From CAYRTV01 sp964505785 (GTDB lineage: Bacteria; Acidobacteriota; Aminicenantia; Aminicenantales; Aminicenantaceae): a stretch of 64,000 bases of DNA. The stretch is taken from contig CAZDJZ010000002.1 of the NCBI GenBank assembly GCA_964505785.1, positions 62,001-126,000 on the forward strand, written 5' to 3'. Every line of letters starts with the position of its first letter. Position 1 is the stretch's first letter. Positions 17,953 to 25,922 of this stretch are shown here, in pieces. Below the pieces are notes generated by a model. The model saw nothing but the letters and a program-made list of their open reading frames with translations. It did not search any database and was not told the origin of the DNA. The translations under genes and the position numbers were made by a program.

Positions 17953-19191
17953 TTAAAAACCGGCTGACCGTGATGCCAGGGGGAACTTCTGAGAGAGGAG
18001 CTTCACTGTCCGATCCTGCACGCTAGCCTGGATTTCCGCCAATTCTTCGGCTGCAGGTGCGGGGCCGGCCAGAAGAGATTCGGTTGTCCATAAGATGTCT
18101 TCCTCAATCGAGACAAGCCGTTCCAGAATACCATTGCCTGATTTATTAATAACGGGAGCCAAATCGAGATATTTGTCACGGGATCCTCCTTTTAAGGGAA
18201 AGATACGCTTGTGCCAGTAATCGGCGAAACGCTCGATTGGTGCATGCGGGTTGCCGGAGGTGATTCCGAGTCTATCTCCTCCGCGAACCCAGAGGGGAAG
18301 CGCTACCGAACAAAGAGGGTGCCCGATACGGGTCCACATAACGGTGAATGCCGGATCTTCGCCTTTTTTTACGCTATGAAATACGGTCGTTGAGGTGGCG
18401 GTGTTGCGGGCGAGGGAGTCCGCCATGTAAAAATATTTATGATCCCGGTTGTGAGCCGGGAGCTCAACTGTAAGCGGATTAACTCCGGTAAGACTATTAA
18501 CCATATCCCGTGAAGCTGTGGTCAGGATCCACTCATGTGTAATACCGCCGGATGCATAGGCTCTCTGAAAGAGCCGGCTCATGCGGTCAAAGCGGATGTA
18601 GCCTGCTCCCTGCAAGGATTCACCAGTAAAGGAATAATTCGTCCGCATGATATAACCTTCCGGAGCGATTTTAGGATCATCTGCATCCAGCCGGATATAG
18701 CGTTCATCTCCCGTTTCGAAGAAGACTGCTCCGCCTTGAGCATCAATGGCACCAAAATTAGCATCCACTATGCGTTTGCCGGCGGTTTCCTTTAATAAAG
18801 TTTCAAAATCATCCACGGTGGCACAGCGTTCCAAAGCCAGCCGCATCAGCTCACCGTTCCCGGGACCCGAATTTGAATTATTATTATTGCCGGCATCAAT
18901 GTTATAAGACATTGAATTCATGATGCAGAACCCGGCGGAATTGACGCCGGACCAAATACTGACGCCGAACGGATCCATGCTGTTAATGATACCGATAAAA
19001 TTATATTTATCGCCTTTAATATAAACGGCATGATTGTAAGGGTCCCCGGTATCCCGGTTTTTCCATAGAAGCGGCCGTCCATCTGGAGTAGCCTTTCCGG
19101 AAACGACGGCTACAGTGCATGTCCAGACCTGTCCTGAAGAACATAAAGCGGCCAATAAAAAAAGAATCAGAATCAATCGCAATCCGCGCAT
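17953..19191 (-). CDS. Secreted Ntn-hydrolase, choloylglycine hydrolase/C45-like amidase
   Basis: A 412-aa protein with a signal peptide. The mature chain probably begins at Cys25 (after VWT), the N-terminal nucleophile of this superfamily, followed by the typical SGKATPDGRPLLWKNRD in which the Arg-Asp pair lies in the active site. NSMSYNI and the NxG motifs of the family follow. Relatives cleave linear amide bonds, for example bile salts, penicillin V or acyl-amino acids; the substrate here is unknown. I moved the start to the ATG at 19191, which has GGGAG seven bases upstream and places the signal peptide at the terminus; an ATG at 19251 would add 20 polar residues. Confidence 0.82.
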   Translation of the reverse strand: MRGLRLILILFLLAALCSSGQVWTCTVAVVSGKATPDGRPLLWKNRDTGDPYNHAVYIKGDKYNFIGIINSMDPFGVSIWSGVNSAGFCIMNSMSYNIDAGNNNNSNSGPGNGELMRLALERCATVDDFETLLKETAGKRIVDANFGAIDAQGGAVFFETGDERYIRLDADDPKIAPEGYIMRTNYSFTGESLQGAGYIRFDRMSRLFQRAYASGGITHEWILTTASRDMVNSLTGVNPLTVELPAHNRDHKYFYMADSLARNTATSTTVFHSVKKGEDPAFTVMWTRIGHPLCSVALPLWVRGGDRLGITSGNPHAPIERFADYWHKRIFPLKGGSRDKYLDLAPVINKSGNGILERLVSIEEDILWTTESLLAGPAPAAEELAEIQASVQDRTVKLLSQKFPLASRSAGF

Positions 19192-19379
19192 CCCAAATCT
19201 CCCTTCACTGCTGATTATACCTTTTTTGAATAAGTGAAACCAACTCAGCATCTAGCAGAATAATGCATAATTCCCAGCTAATGGAATCGATTCCTGTTCC
19301 CCCGGACGAAGCAGCTTGGGATCCTTTGCCGCTTCACTCAGATGACTTTGGCAGGTTATCTTTGAACGAATATTCCGAG

Positions 19380-19850
19380 TTAATTCAGCCGGCGGAGGGA
19401 GATGGTATAGCGCAGCCAATCATGGCTGGTTCTGGTAACGGTATAGCCGTCCTGCAAGGGAATGGATTCTTCTGAGATTTTGCGCATAAATTCTCTCGTG
19501 CCGAACTGTTGCTGGTACAAGGTTGTGATATAAGAAACATTCGGATAGCATACGACACATGTTGTGGGTCGATACGGGGGCCAGCTTAATTGCACACGGC
19601 CTTGTGAAGCGCGGCCGGTTATAGGGGCTCCCTGCAACGCAGTCTGAATATCGGTCTGGTCTGGGCAAACGGTGAAATCACAGGTGTAGGGGGACTGCTG
19701 GATAAACATCAGTTCAGGAGCCAGATCGGCGCGGGTGATTATGCCGTTTTTATAATTCCAAGTGTTTTTTCTTTTCCCGATTTCAAATTCTCCTTTGAGA
19801 ACCCATTGATATTCAACTGCTACGATGAATCCGAAAATAGTTTTTTTCAT
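19380..19850 (-). CDS. Hypothetical protein, doubtful
   Basis: An open frame of 156 codons lies between two well-supported genes. The N-terminus has a short hydrophobic stretch (MKKTIFGFIVAV) but no convincing signal peptide, and no ribosome binding site is visible before the ATG. The product has four cysteines in two CxxxxC/CxxC pairs and no recognisable family. Codon choice is not obviously different from neighbours. It may be a real small gene or the decayed end of a larger one. Its 5' end lies nine bases from the start of the divergent DUF1848 gene, leaving little room for two promoters. Confidence 0.35.
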   Translation of the reverse strand: MKKTIFGFIVAVEYQWVLKGEFEIGKRKNTWNYKNGIITRADLAPELMFIQQSPYTCDFTVCPDQTDIQTALQGAPITGRASQGRVQLSWPPYRPTTCVVCYPNVSYITTLYQQQFGTREFMRKISEESIPLQDGYTVTRTSHDWLRYTISLRRLN

Positions 19851-19858
19851 GTTAAAAT

Positions 19859-20743
19859 ATGGTAATGATGATTATTTCTGCCAGCCGCCGGACGGATATT
19901 CCCGCTTTTTATACAAATTGGTTTATGAACCGGCTCCATTCCGGATATGCTCTGGTCAGGAATCCCTTCAATCCCAAACAGGTGACGAAAATAGACCTCA
20001 GACCTGAGATGGTGGATTGCATTGTATTCTGGACCAAAAATCCGACGGATATGATGCTGAAACTGGATGAAATAGATAAACGGGGATACGCTTATTATTT
20101 TCAATATACCGTGACTCCGTATAATCATACTTTGGAAAAAAGAGTTCCGGATTTTAAGACGGCTTTAAAAACGTTCAAAGAACTAACCCGGAAAATCGGG
20201 CCTGAGAGAGTTATCTGGAGATACGATCCGGTTCTGCTGACAGATAAATACAGACTGAATGACCATTTTAAGTGCTTTAAATACATAGCACAGGAATTAC
20301 AGGGATATACAGAAAAGTGCATTATCAGTTTTATTAATATGTACAAAAAATGTGAAAGAAATCTAAAAGGCGTCAATTTGCGGTCTATCGATGTGGACCT
20401 CATGCAAAAAATGGCCCGTCGCTTTGCGGAAATCGCCAGTGAGCATTCTTTATCCATCGCGTCCTGTGCGGAAGAAATCTCTCTGGAAGAGTGCGGAATC
20501 AAACCGGGCAAATGCATTGATGACGGATTAATTTCCCGCATAACCGACCGGAGGATTTCCCTTCAGAAAGACAAACATCAGCGACGATTTTGCCGCTGTG
20601 TTGTCAGCCGGGATATCGGGGCCTATGATACCTGCCTGCACGGATGCCGCTATTGTTATGCCAATGCCAGTCCGGATACAGCTGTGCGAAACTTCAATAA
20701 TCATGATCCGGAATCACCGTTTCTCATTCAATCAGAACAATAA
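19859..20743 (+). CDS. DUF1848 family radical-SAM-like protein
   Basis: The 294-aa protein opens with the family signature IISASRRTDIPAFY and ends with CLHGCRYCYANAS, a CX3CX2C motif like that binding the 4Fe-4S cluster in radical SAM enzymes, but placed near the C-terminus. Other cysteines (GKCIDDG, RRFCRCV) sit just before it. Family members are widespread in anaerobes and have no established reaction known to me. ATGs at 19859, 19865 and 19868 are in frame; homologues usually begin at MIISASRR, which favours 19868. No clear ribosome binding site. Confidence 0.85.
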   Translation: MVMMIISASRRTDIPAFYTNWFMNRLHSGYALVRNPFNPKQVTKIDLRPEMVDCIVFWTKNPTDMMLKLDEIDKRGYAYYFQYTVTPYNHTLEKRVPDFKTALKTFKELTRKIGPERVIWRYDPVLLTDKYRLNDHFKCFKYIAQELQGYTEKCIISFINMYKKCERNLKGVNLRSIDVDLMQKMARRFAEIASEHSLSIASCAEEISLEECGIKPGKCIDDGLISRITDRRISLQKDKHQRRFCRCVVSRDIGAYDTCLHGCRYCYANASPDTAVRNFNNHDPESPFLIQSEQ

Positions 20744-20907
20744 AACTTGTCAGCTCCTGAAAAAAGCGACAGGAATTCCAGCAGCCTTTTTCTGGAGAGA
20801 CGTTACCGCTATTTCCTGTGAGGCAATACAAGATCCTTACGGCCTGCCTGCTATGCAGGCCTAAGGATGACAACGCACGATCGTTTTTGAGCCGGCAGAC
20901 AGGATGA
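20744..20907. repeat. Intergenic hairpin repeat
   Basis: Positions 20833-20868 form a strong hairpin: ATCCTTA-c-GGCCTGC, loop CTGCTAT, GCAGGCCTAAGGAT. Downstream comes CGATCGTTTTTGAGCCGG. Related words occur at 16611, 23564-23590, 33586-33617, 43587-43612 and 57740. It lies between two convergent genes and could also stop transcription, but its recurrence argues for a dispersed repeat. Confidence 0.6.
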
Positions 20908-21429
20908 TCAGGGAGACTTAATTTTATCAATAATAGAATGTAAGATTTCCTCAAACTGATCCTTATCTATGAAATAAACTTTACTGTCATCCCTGCTCTT
21001 AATTTCTTTTATAAATGGATTTTTAGATAATTGAATGGTGGCAATGACTGTCTTGTCTGAATCTAAGATGGTTTTGATCATGTTCTTGAATCTATGAGAA
21101 TACAGCTCCATTTTACCGATTTCGTCTATCATGATGATTTCCGCCTTATTGTGACTCGAATGGAGCTTATCCAATATCATGTCAATGGCTTTCACATCCA
21201 CTTGATACTTTGATACCATTTTGCCGCTTTTAATATCAACAGAGGCCATGATTTCCTCGTCTCCGGACGCAATGTTGATGATCTTGAATCCGTATCGTTT
21301 ATTTTCTCTTCTGATTTCCGGGGTGACGATCCCTGCAATCTTTTTGTCATTAAAATGGTCCATCAATTTTTGAATCAGAGTGCTTTTTCCCGATCCGGGT
21401 TTGCCGGTTATTAGAATGTTTTTAATCAT
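20908..21429 (-). CDS. Nucleoside-triphosphatase, THEP1 type
   Basis: A 173-aa P-loop protein of the NTPase_1/THEP1 group. Walker A is GKPGSGKST near the N-terminus (residues 9-17), the middle has GIVTPEIRR as in the family, and Walker B is IIMIDEIGKME. Family members hydrolyse nucleoside triphosphates with low turnover in vitro; the cellular role is unsettled. The length is typical. It is a monocistronic gene convergent with the DUF1848 gene. Confidence 0.88.
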   Translation of the reverse strand: MIKNILITGKPGSGKSTLIQKLMDHFNDKKIAGIVTPEIRRENKRYGFKIINIASGDEEIMASVDIKSGKMVSKYQVDVKAIDMILDKLHSSHNKAEIIMIDEIGKMELYSHRFKNMIKTILDSDKTVIATIQLSKNPFIKEIKSRDDSKVYFIDKDQFEEILHSIIDKIKSP

Positions 21430-21586
21430 CGCGCGTTGAGAAGTCTCGGTCCATGAGTATTTGAAGATATATAAATCATTTTATATAAATGCTTTAGATG
21501 ATGTCAATTTTGATGACTGAATGCATGAACATTAGACAGCCTATATTGTCGATGATAAAATATAACTATATAGAGAGGAGATAAAT

Positions 21587-22420
21587 GTGAAAAATCATCA
21601 CAAGCCAGCCATAGAAGCTTTCGGAGGGTCCATCCCGGTCCTGGGATTCGGCACCTGGCAGCTTCATGGAGATAAAGCTGAAGTGGCTGTTCAGGCAGCC
21701 TTGGATACAGGATTCCGGCATATTGATACCGCCCGGGCTTACGGCAATGAGAAAGAAGTCGGGCAGGGAATTAAAGCTTCAGATGTGTCTCGGAGTGATA
21801 TTTTTTTAACTACAAAAATACCCAAGGATCATTTGAAACCTGAAGATGTCAAAGAGCAAATGGATAAAAGCCTGATGGATTTAAATACAGATTACGTTGA
21901 TTTATTGCTGATCCATTGGCCGTCCAAAAAGGTGCCCGTTGAAGATACATTAGGTGCTATGTTTGAGCTTAAAGAGGCTGGGAAAATGCGGAATGTAGGT
22001 GTCAGCAATTTCACTGAGACACTTTTGGAGGAAGCCTTGGACGTATCACCGGGTCCCATTTTTTGTAACCAAATCGAATACCATCCATATCTAGCACAGG
22101 ACAATGTGATAAATTTTTGCCGATCACGAAGGCTGGCAGTGGAAGCATACAGCCCGCTGGCAAAAGGGCGGGCCCCCAAAGATGGCCTTCTTCAGGAAAT
22201 CGGCTCAACCCATGGTAAAAATGCTGCTCAGGTCACAATCCGTTGGCTGCTGCAGCAGAACGGCATCGTCTGTTTACCCAAATCGGGAAACCCTGAGCAC
22301 ATCCGGCAAAATTTTGATGTGTTTGATTTTGAGCTCTCTGAGGAGGAAATGGAGCGCATATCAGCTTTAAACAAGGGAAAACGCCTTATCAGCCCATCCT
22401 GGGCTCCGGAATGGGATTGA
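21587..22420 (+). CDS. Aldo/keto reductase (diketogluconate-reductase-like)
   Basis: The 277-aa protein has a complete aldo/keto reductase tetrad: Asp47 (RHIDTA), Tyr52 (AYGNE), Lys77 (LTTKIPK) and His110 (LLIHWP). The C-terminal NADPH-binding motif (LPKSGNPEHIRQN) is present. It should reduce a carbonyl on a sugar, ketoacid or aldehyde using NADPH in the cytoplasm. The start is GTG at 21587, supported by GAGAGGAG nine bases upstream; the ATG two bases earlier is closed at once. The second aldo/keto reductase follows after 14 bases in an apparent operon. Confidence 0.92.
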   Translation: MKNHHKPAIEAFGGSIPVLGFGTWQLHGDKAEVAVQAALDTGFRHIDTARAYGNEKEVGQGIKASDVSRSDIFLTTKIPKDHLKPEDVKEQMDKSLMDLNTDYVDLLLIHWPSKKVPVEDTLGAMFELKEAGKMRNVGVSNFTETLLEEALDVSPGPIFCNQIEYHPYLAQDNVINFCRSRRLAVEAYSPLAKGRAPKDGLLQEIGSTHGKNAAQVTIRWLLQQNGIVCLPKSGNPEHIRQNFDVFDFELSEEEMERISALNKGKRLISPSWAPEWD

Positions 22421-22434
22421 AAACGGATTAGGAG

Positions 22435-23556
22435 ATGCGTTATAAAAAATTCGGTAAAACCGGGAAATCCGCATCCGTTTTGGGCCTGGGTGCCATGCGG
22501 TTTGATTCTTCCAAAGAAGCAACGGCTATAGAAACCGTTCATACGGCTGTTGAAGCCGGGATCAACTATATCGACACAGCGCCAACCTATTGTGATGATA
22601 AATCGGAAGAATTTATCGGAAAGGCTATCCATGAACTGCCGGCCAGGATAAAGAAGAACATTTTTATTTCGACAAAGTCCAATATCCATCAGGATCCCTC
22701 GTCGGATGATGTCCGCCGCCGAATAGATCAACAACTTAAACGGCTGCATCGGGATAAGATTGATTTTTATAATATGTGGTGCTTGATGGATTATGAGCAC
22801 TATTTGAAAGTGATGGTGAAAGGTGGTCCTTTTGAAGGAGCTGTCAAAGCAAAAGAAGAAGGTTTGATTGAACATCTTTGCTGCACAGCCCATGCTTCCG
22901 GAGAGGATATCGCCAGGATTGTCAAAGAGGCACCATTTGAAGGAATAACCTTGGGTTATAATATTATTAATCACAGCTTTAGAAAGCCGGGATTAAAAGC
23001 GGCGAATGCTGCGGGATGGGGGGTCGTGACCATGAATCCCTTGGGAGGCGGCATGCTCACCCGGGACGAAGAACGTTTGCAGATTTTGACGGAGGATAAA
23101 AGCGATTCTTTTATTGCAGCAGCTTTGCGTTTTAATTTAGCGCATCCGGAAATTACGGTAGTTCTGTCTGGAATGAAAAATCCCCTTGAAGTAAAAGAAA
23201 ATGCTGCGGTGGCTGAATCGATGGAAGAACCTGATCCTGCTGTGATCCATAAATTACAGGAACGATTTGAGGCATTAGGGGAATCGTTTTGTACCGGATG
23301 CCGGTATTGCCTGGAAGGATGTCCGGAAGACATTCAGATTCATCTTTATATGGCGATGTGGGACCAGGTCCGCATGAAGTTTCCGGAAGAAGCGGAGCGG
23401 GTGTACAAAGTCTATCTCGCTACTGAAGACCGATGGCTGAAGGGGAAGCGGACCACTGACTGTGCGGACTGCGGAGGATGTGAAACATCGTGTACCCAGA
23501 AGCTGCCGATTAGGGAATACCTGGATAATATCGGCCGGTTTCTGGGTGAAAAGTGA
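22435..23556 (+). CDS. Aldo/keto reductase with two C-terminal 4Fe-4S motifs, His of tetrad replaced
   Basis: A 373-aa fusion: an aldo/keto reductase barrel (residues 1-280) and a ferredoxin-like tail. The tail has CX2CX2CX3CP at Cys286, 289, 292, 296 and CX2CX2CX3C at Cys343, 346, 349, 353, so two 4Fe-4S clusters are likely. In the barrel Asp47, Tyr52 and Lys81 of the tetrad are kept, but the usual His is Trp115 (DFYNMWCL where relatives read like DFYxLHGL). The tail suggests electrons pass through iron-sulfur clusters, as in anaerobes. GGAG lies unusually close to the ATG, and an in-frame stop just upstream rules out an earlier start. Probably co-transcribed with the preceding reductase. 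Confidence 0.9.
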   Translation: MRYKKFGKTGKSASVLGLGAMRFDSSKEATAIETVHTAVEAGINYIDTAPTYCDDKSEEFIGKAIHELPARIKKNIFISTKSNIHQDPSSDDVRRRIDQQLKRLHRDKIDFYNMWCLMDYEHYLKVMVKGGPFEGAVKAKEEGLIEHLCCTAHASGEDIARIVKEAPFEGITLGYNIINHSFRKPGLKAANAAGWGVVTMNPLGGGMLTRDEERLQILTEDKSDSFIAAALRFNLAHPEITVVLSGMKNPLEVKENAAVAESMEEPDPAVIHKLQERFEALGESFCTGCRYCLEGCPEDIQIHLYMAMWDQVRMKFPEEAERVYKVYLATEDRWLKGKRTTDCADCGGCETSCTQKLPIREYLDNIGRFLGEK

Positions 23557-23596
23557 CCCAAATGGTCATCCTGAGGCCTGAGCCGGCAGATCAAAA

Positions 23597-24196
23597 TCAT
23601 TTAGATTCATCCACTTCTTCCCAGCCGGTTATCATGGCTTTGACGTTGGAAAAGATTGTCTCTCCGGTAGTAGTCAAATAGATGTGAGCGATGATAAAGG
23701 CTGTTAGCAAAAAAGCACCCAGCATATGCAGCGCACTGATGAAGCCAAGGCTCAGATTAGACAATCCGATCTCAGACCAGTTGTTGTAGTATAAATAAAG
23801 CAAACCTGTGATGATTTGAAGCGGAATCAAAAAGAGTTTCAAAAAAGAATAAGTGATACGCTGCAAGGGATTTAATTTTGATAACTCTGTTTTTTTGAAC
23901 GGATGTGATTTGCCTTTGAAAATCCCCGAAAAATAATAATGAATCATTTCATTTAAGAATTTTCGGGTTGGGACATACTGCTTCCATTGACCGGTTGTGA
24001 TATGCCAGAAAATGGCGAAAGCCGTTAAAAGGATTAGACTCCAAGCAAGAAAATTATGAATGAGAAAGGCATTGTAATAACCGAACAAGCTGAAAGAGCC
24101 ATGAATTTCAAATCCAGTGAGAGCCAAGAGAATGATAAACAAGGCCTGCATCCAGTGCCAAAAGCGGTTGAACTTTGTATATATGAATATTTTCAT
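23597..24196 (-). CDS. Membrane cytochrome b (b561/Ni-Fe hydrogenase type)
   Basis: A 199-aa protein with four membrane segments and histidines at the right places for two b haems: FWHWMQ in TM1, LIHNF in TM2, FWHITTG after TM2, and ALHMLGAF and IAHIYLTT in the last helices. It resembles the cytochrome b subunits of Ni/Fe hydrogenases and thiosulfate reductases. Its start overlaps the stop of the octahaem cytochrome by four bases, so it is the membrane partner of that protein, probably linking it to the quinone pool. Confidence 0.88.
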   Translation of the reverse strand: MKIFIYTKFNRFWHWMQALFIILLALTGFEIHGSFSLFGYYNAFLIHNFLAWSLILLTAFAIFWHITTGQWKQYVPTRKFLNEMIHYYFSGIFKGKSHPFKKTELSKLNPLQRITYSFLKLFLIPLQIITGLLYLYYNNWSEIGLSNLSLGFISALHMLGAFLLTAFIIAHIYLTTTGETIFSNVKAMITGWEEVDESK

Positions 24197-25788
24197 TTTG
24201 TTTCATCCTTTTTCTTTTTTGTGTGGATTGCCCGCCCAATACCATGCAAAGTAACGCCCATAAGAGATAAGCCCACAATAATAAATCCGAACGTATCAAC
24301 TAAAGCACTCTTATCCCGTCCCGGGAGGTAAAAGCCCCGTACATTTTCCAGCCGGCTTTGGTCCTGGTGGCAGCTTTGACATGAGAGCGCCTTTTCTATG
24401 GGTGCAACTGAATGCGAGATGATCCAGTACATTTCGGTTTCAATCCATCCGAATTCGCTGCTGTATTCGGCATCCGCATAATCCATCCCGGCGGTTATGG
24501 CTTTTTGCCAGTCGTATTCCTGCCAATATGCGCCTGAACCCTTTTCTCCAAACAATTTCGGGACTACCAGTGTCTTATTGGCTTTGTCGTAGGGCTGAAT
24601 ACCGCGGTGTACTTTAAAGGGCCAGATTTTTGCATTGGGATCGTGATAATCGCCATTTAATTGATTGATCTTAACCGGTTTTGTATCGTCAATGCGGTCC
24701 CCGAACAAGATGTTGGTAACCACCCCGTTGAACCAGTAGTATTCAGGGACGGCATTTTTCTCCCAGATAAATTCTCCTTTCTTGGTATGATAAGTAAGGA
24801 AACCGTTTTCATCGTAGGTGACAATCATATCGCCATTTTCCTGGAATTTTCCGGCTTTGGACCAATCCCACCACATTTTAGTGGGCTTAGCCCGGGCAAT
24901 TTCAGGAATATGACAGGTTTGACAGGCTATTTTATCGGTATGGTGATTCAGTTTTTTTGTTTGAATATGCGGTTCAGAGCTGTGACAGGATTCACAAAAA
25001 ATTCTTTTCTGATCAGTCAGGGGCAGCTGGAACTGTTCGCCGGGCCCATAGGCCGGATGGGAATAACACCGCCCGGATATTTGGTGTGCCTGGGTTGTAT
25101 GGCACTCTGTGCATGAGAAATTAAGCCCCTCCTCATCCATGTGGACATCCAAGGCGAAATCAGGGGAACTCAAAGCGGAAGACATGTCCCCGTGTTTGAC
25201 GTTATCACCACCGCCGCCGTAGAAATGACAGGCGCCGCAGTTGGTCCTTTGCGTTTGGCCTACATTCTGCGCAATGGTGTTAAAATCCGGGACCTCATAT
25301 AGCTTTCCATCAAAGATTTTTTCTTTATAGACCGGGTGACCGGCACCGGTGGGAAATTTTTCATAGGTTCCGGTTGTATCATGACAGATCAGGCAATCCA
25401 CATTTCGCTCTTGGGTAAAATCAAAAGAGTTATCCCTCCAGCCATAGCCTGCGTGGCAGCTCGTGCATCGCGGTTCGTTGGATTGAACGGACACGCAGAA
25501 ATTATTGATTACCCATTTCTTTCCAACATTTCCTTCTTGAGATTTTGGGCAAACCCATGTCCAATGGATGGTTGACATGATCTGATTTGCAGCTTCCGTG
25601 TGACAGCCCAGGCAGGCTTCCGTTACCTCCGGTGCGGTATTGAATTTTTTCTGTAATATCGGGAATTTGCTGTGATCCGCGGTAATAGGAACCGTATCAT
25701 CATCCGTCTGTGTTTGTTGGAATGGAAAAACCTGGCCTGGTAAAAACATAAGAGTTAAAATCAGCCACAAGGAAAAAGTGTGATGCAT
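24193..25788 (-). CDS. Octahaem c-type cytochrome, tetrathionate-reductase (OTR) family
   Basis: The 531-aa exported protein contains exactly eight CXXCH haem sites, at Cys59, 108, 132, 184, 226, 265, 289 and 470. The large gap before the last one and the total length fit the octahaem tetrathionate reductase family. A signal peptide (LWLILTLMFLPGQVFP) exports it, and a hydrophobic helix at about 499-517 followed by KKKKDETK anchors the C-terminus in the inner membrane. GAGGAG precedes the ATG. With the overlapping cytochrome b gene it forms a two-gene periplasmic redox module. OTR enzymes can reduce tetrathionate, nitrite and hydroxylamine in vitro; the natural acceptor is not known. Confidence 0.9.
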   Translation of the reverse strand: MHHTFSLWLILTLMFLPGQVFPFQQTQTDDDTVPITADHSKFPILQKKFNTAPEVTEACLGCHTEAANQIMSTIHWTWVCPKSQEGNVGKKWVINNFCVSVQSNEPRCTSCHAGYGWRDNSFDFTQERNVDCLICHDTTGTYEKFPTGAGHPVYKEKIFDGKLYEVPDFNTIAQNVGQTQRTNCGACHFYGGGGDNVKHGDMSSALSSPDFALDVHMDEEGLNFSCTECHTTQAHQISGRCYSHPAYGPGEQFQLPLTDQKRIFCESCHSSEPHIQTKKLNHHTDKIACQTCHIPEIARAKPTKMWWDWSKAGKFQENGDMIVTYDENGFLTYHTKKGEFIWEKNAVPEYYWFNGVVTNILFGDRIDDTKPVKINQLNGDYHDPNAKIWPFKVHRGIQPYDKANKTLVVPKLFGEKGSGAYWQEYDWQKAITAGMDYADAEYSSEFGWIETEMYWIISHSVAPIEKALSCQSCHQDQSRLENVRGFYLPGRDKSALVDTFGFIIVGLSLMGVTLHGIGRAIHTKKKKDETK

Positions 25789-25863
25789 ACTTATTCTCCT
25801 CGATCAATTTATCATCGATTATTACATACGATAAAAAAAATGAAGTCAATAGAGTATGATTAC

Positions 25864-25895
25864 TTGCCTGAATAGTTCAGGTTTATTAACCTGAG
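25864..25895. repeat. Two adjacent short palindromes before the fucosidase gene
   Basis: CCTGAATAGTTCAGG is a 15-base palindrome, and CAGGTTTATTAACCTG overlaps it as a second one, so the strand can form either hairpin. The first resembles the ends of the dispersed repeat (CCTGAATTATTCA). They lie about 35 bases before the fucosidase ATG, so a regulatory role is possible, but repeat origin is at least as likely. Confidence 0.45.
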
Positions 25896-25922
25896 TCCGA
25901 AAACAGAGTAAAATACACCATT

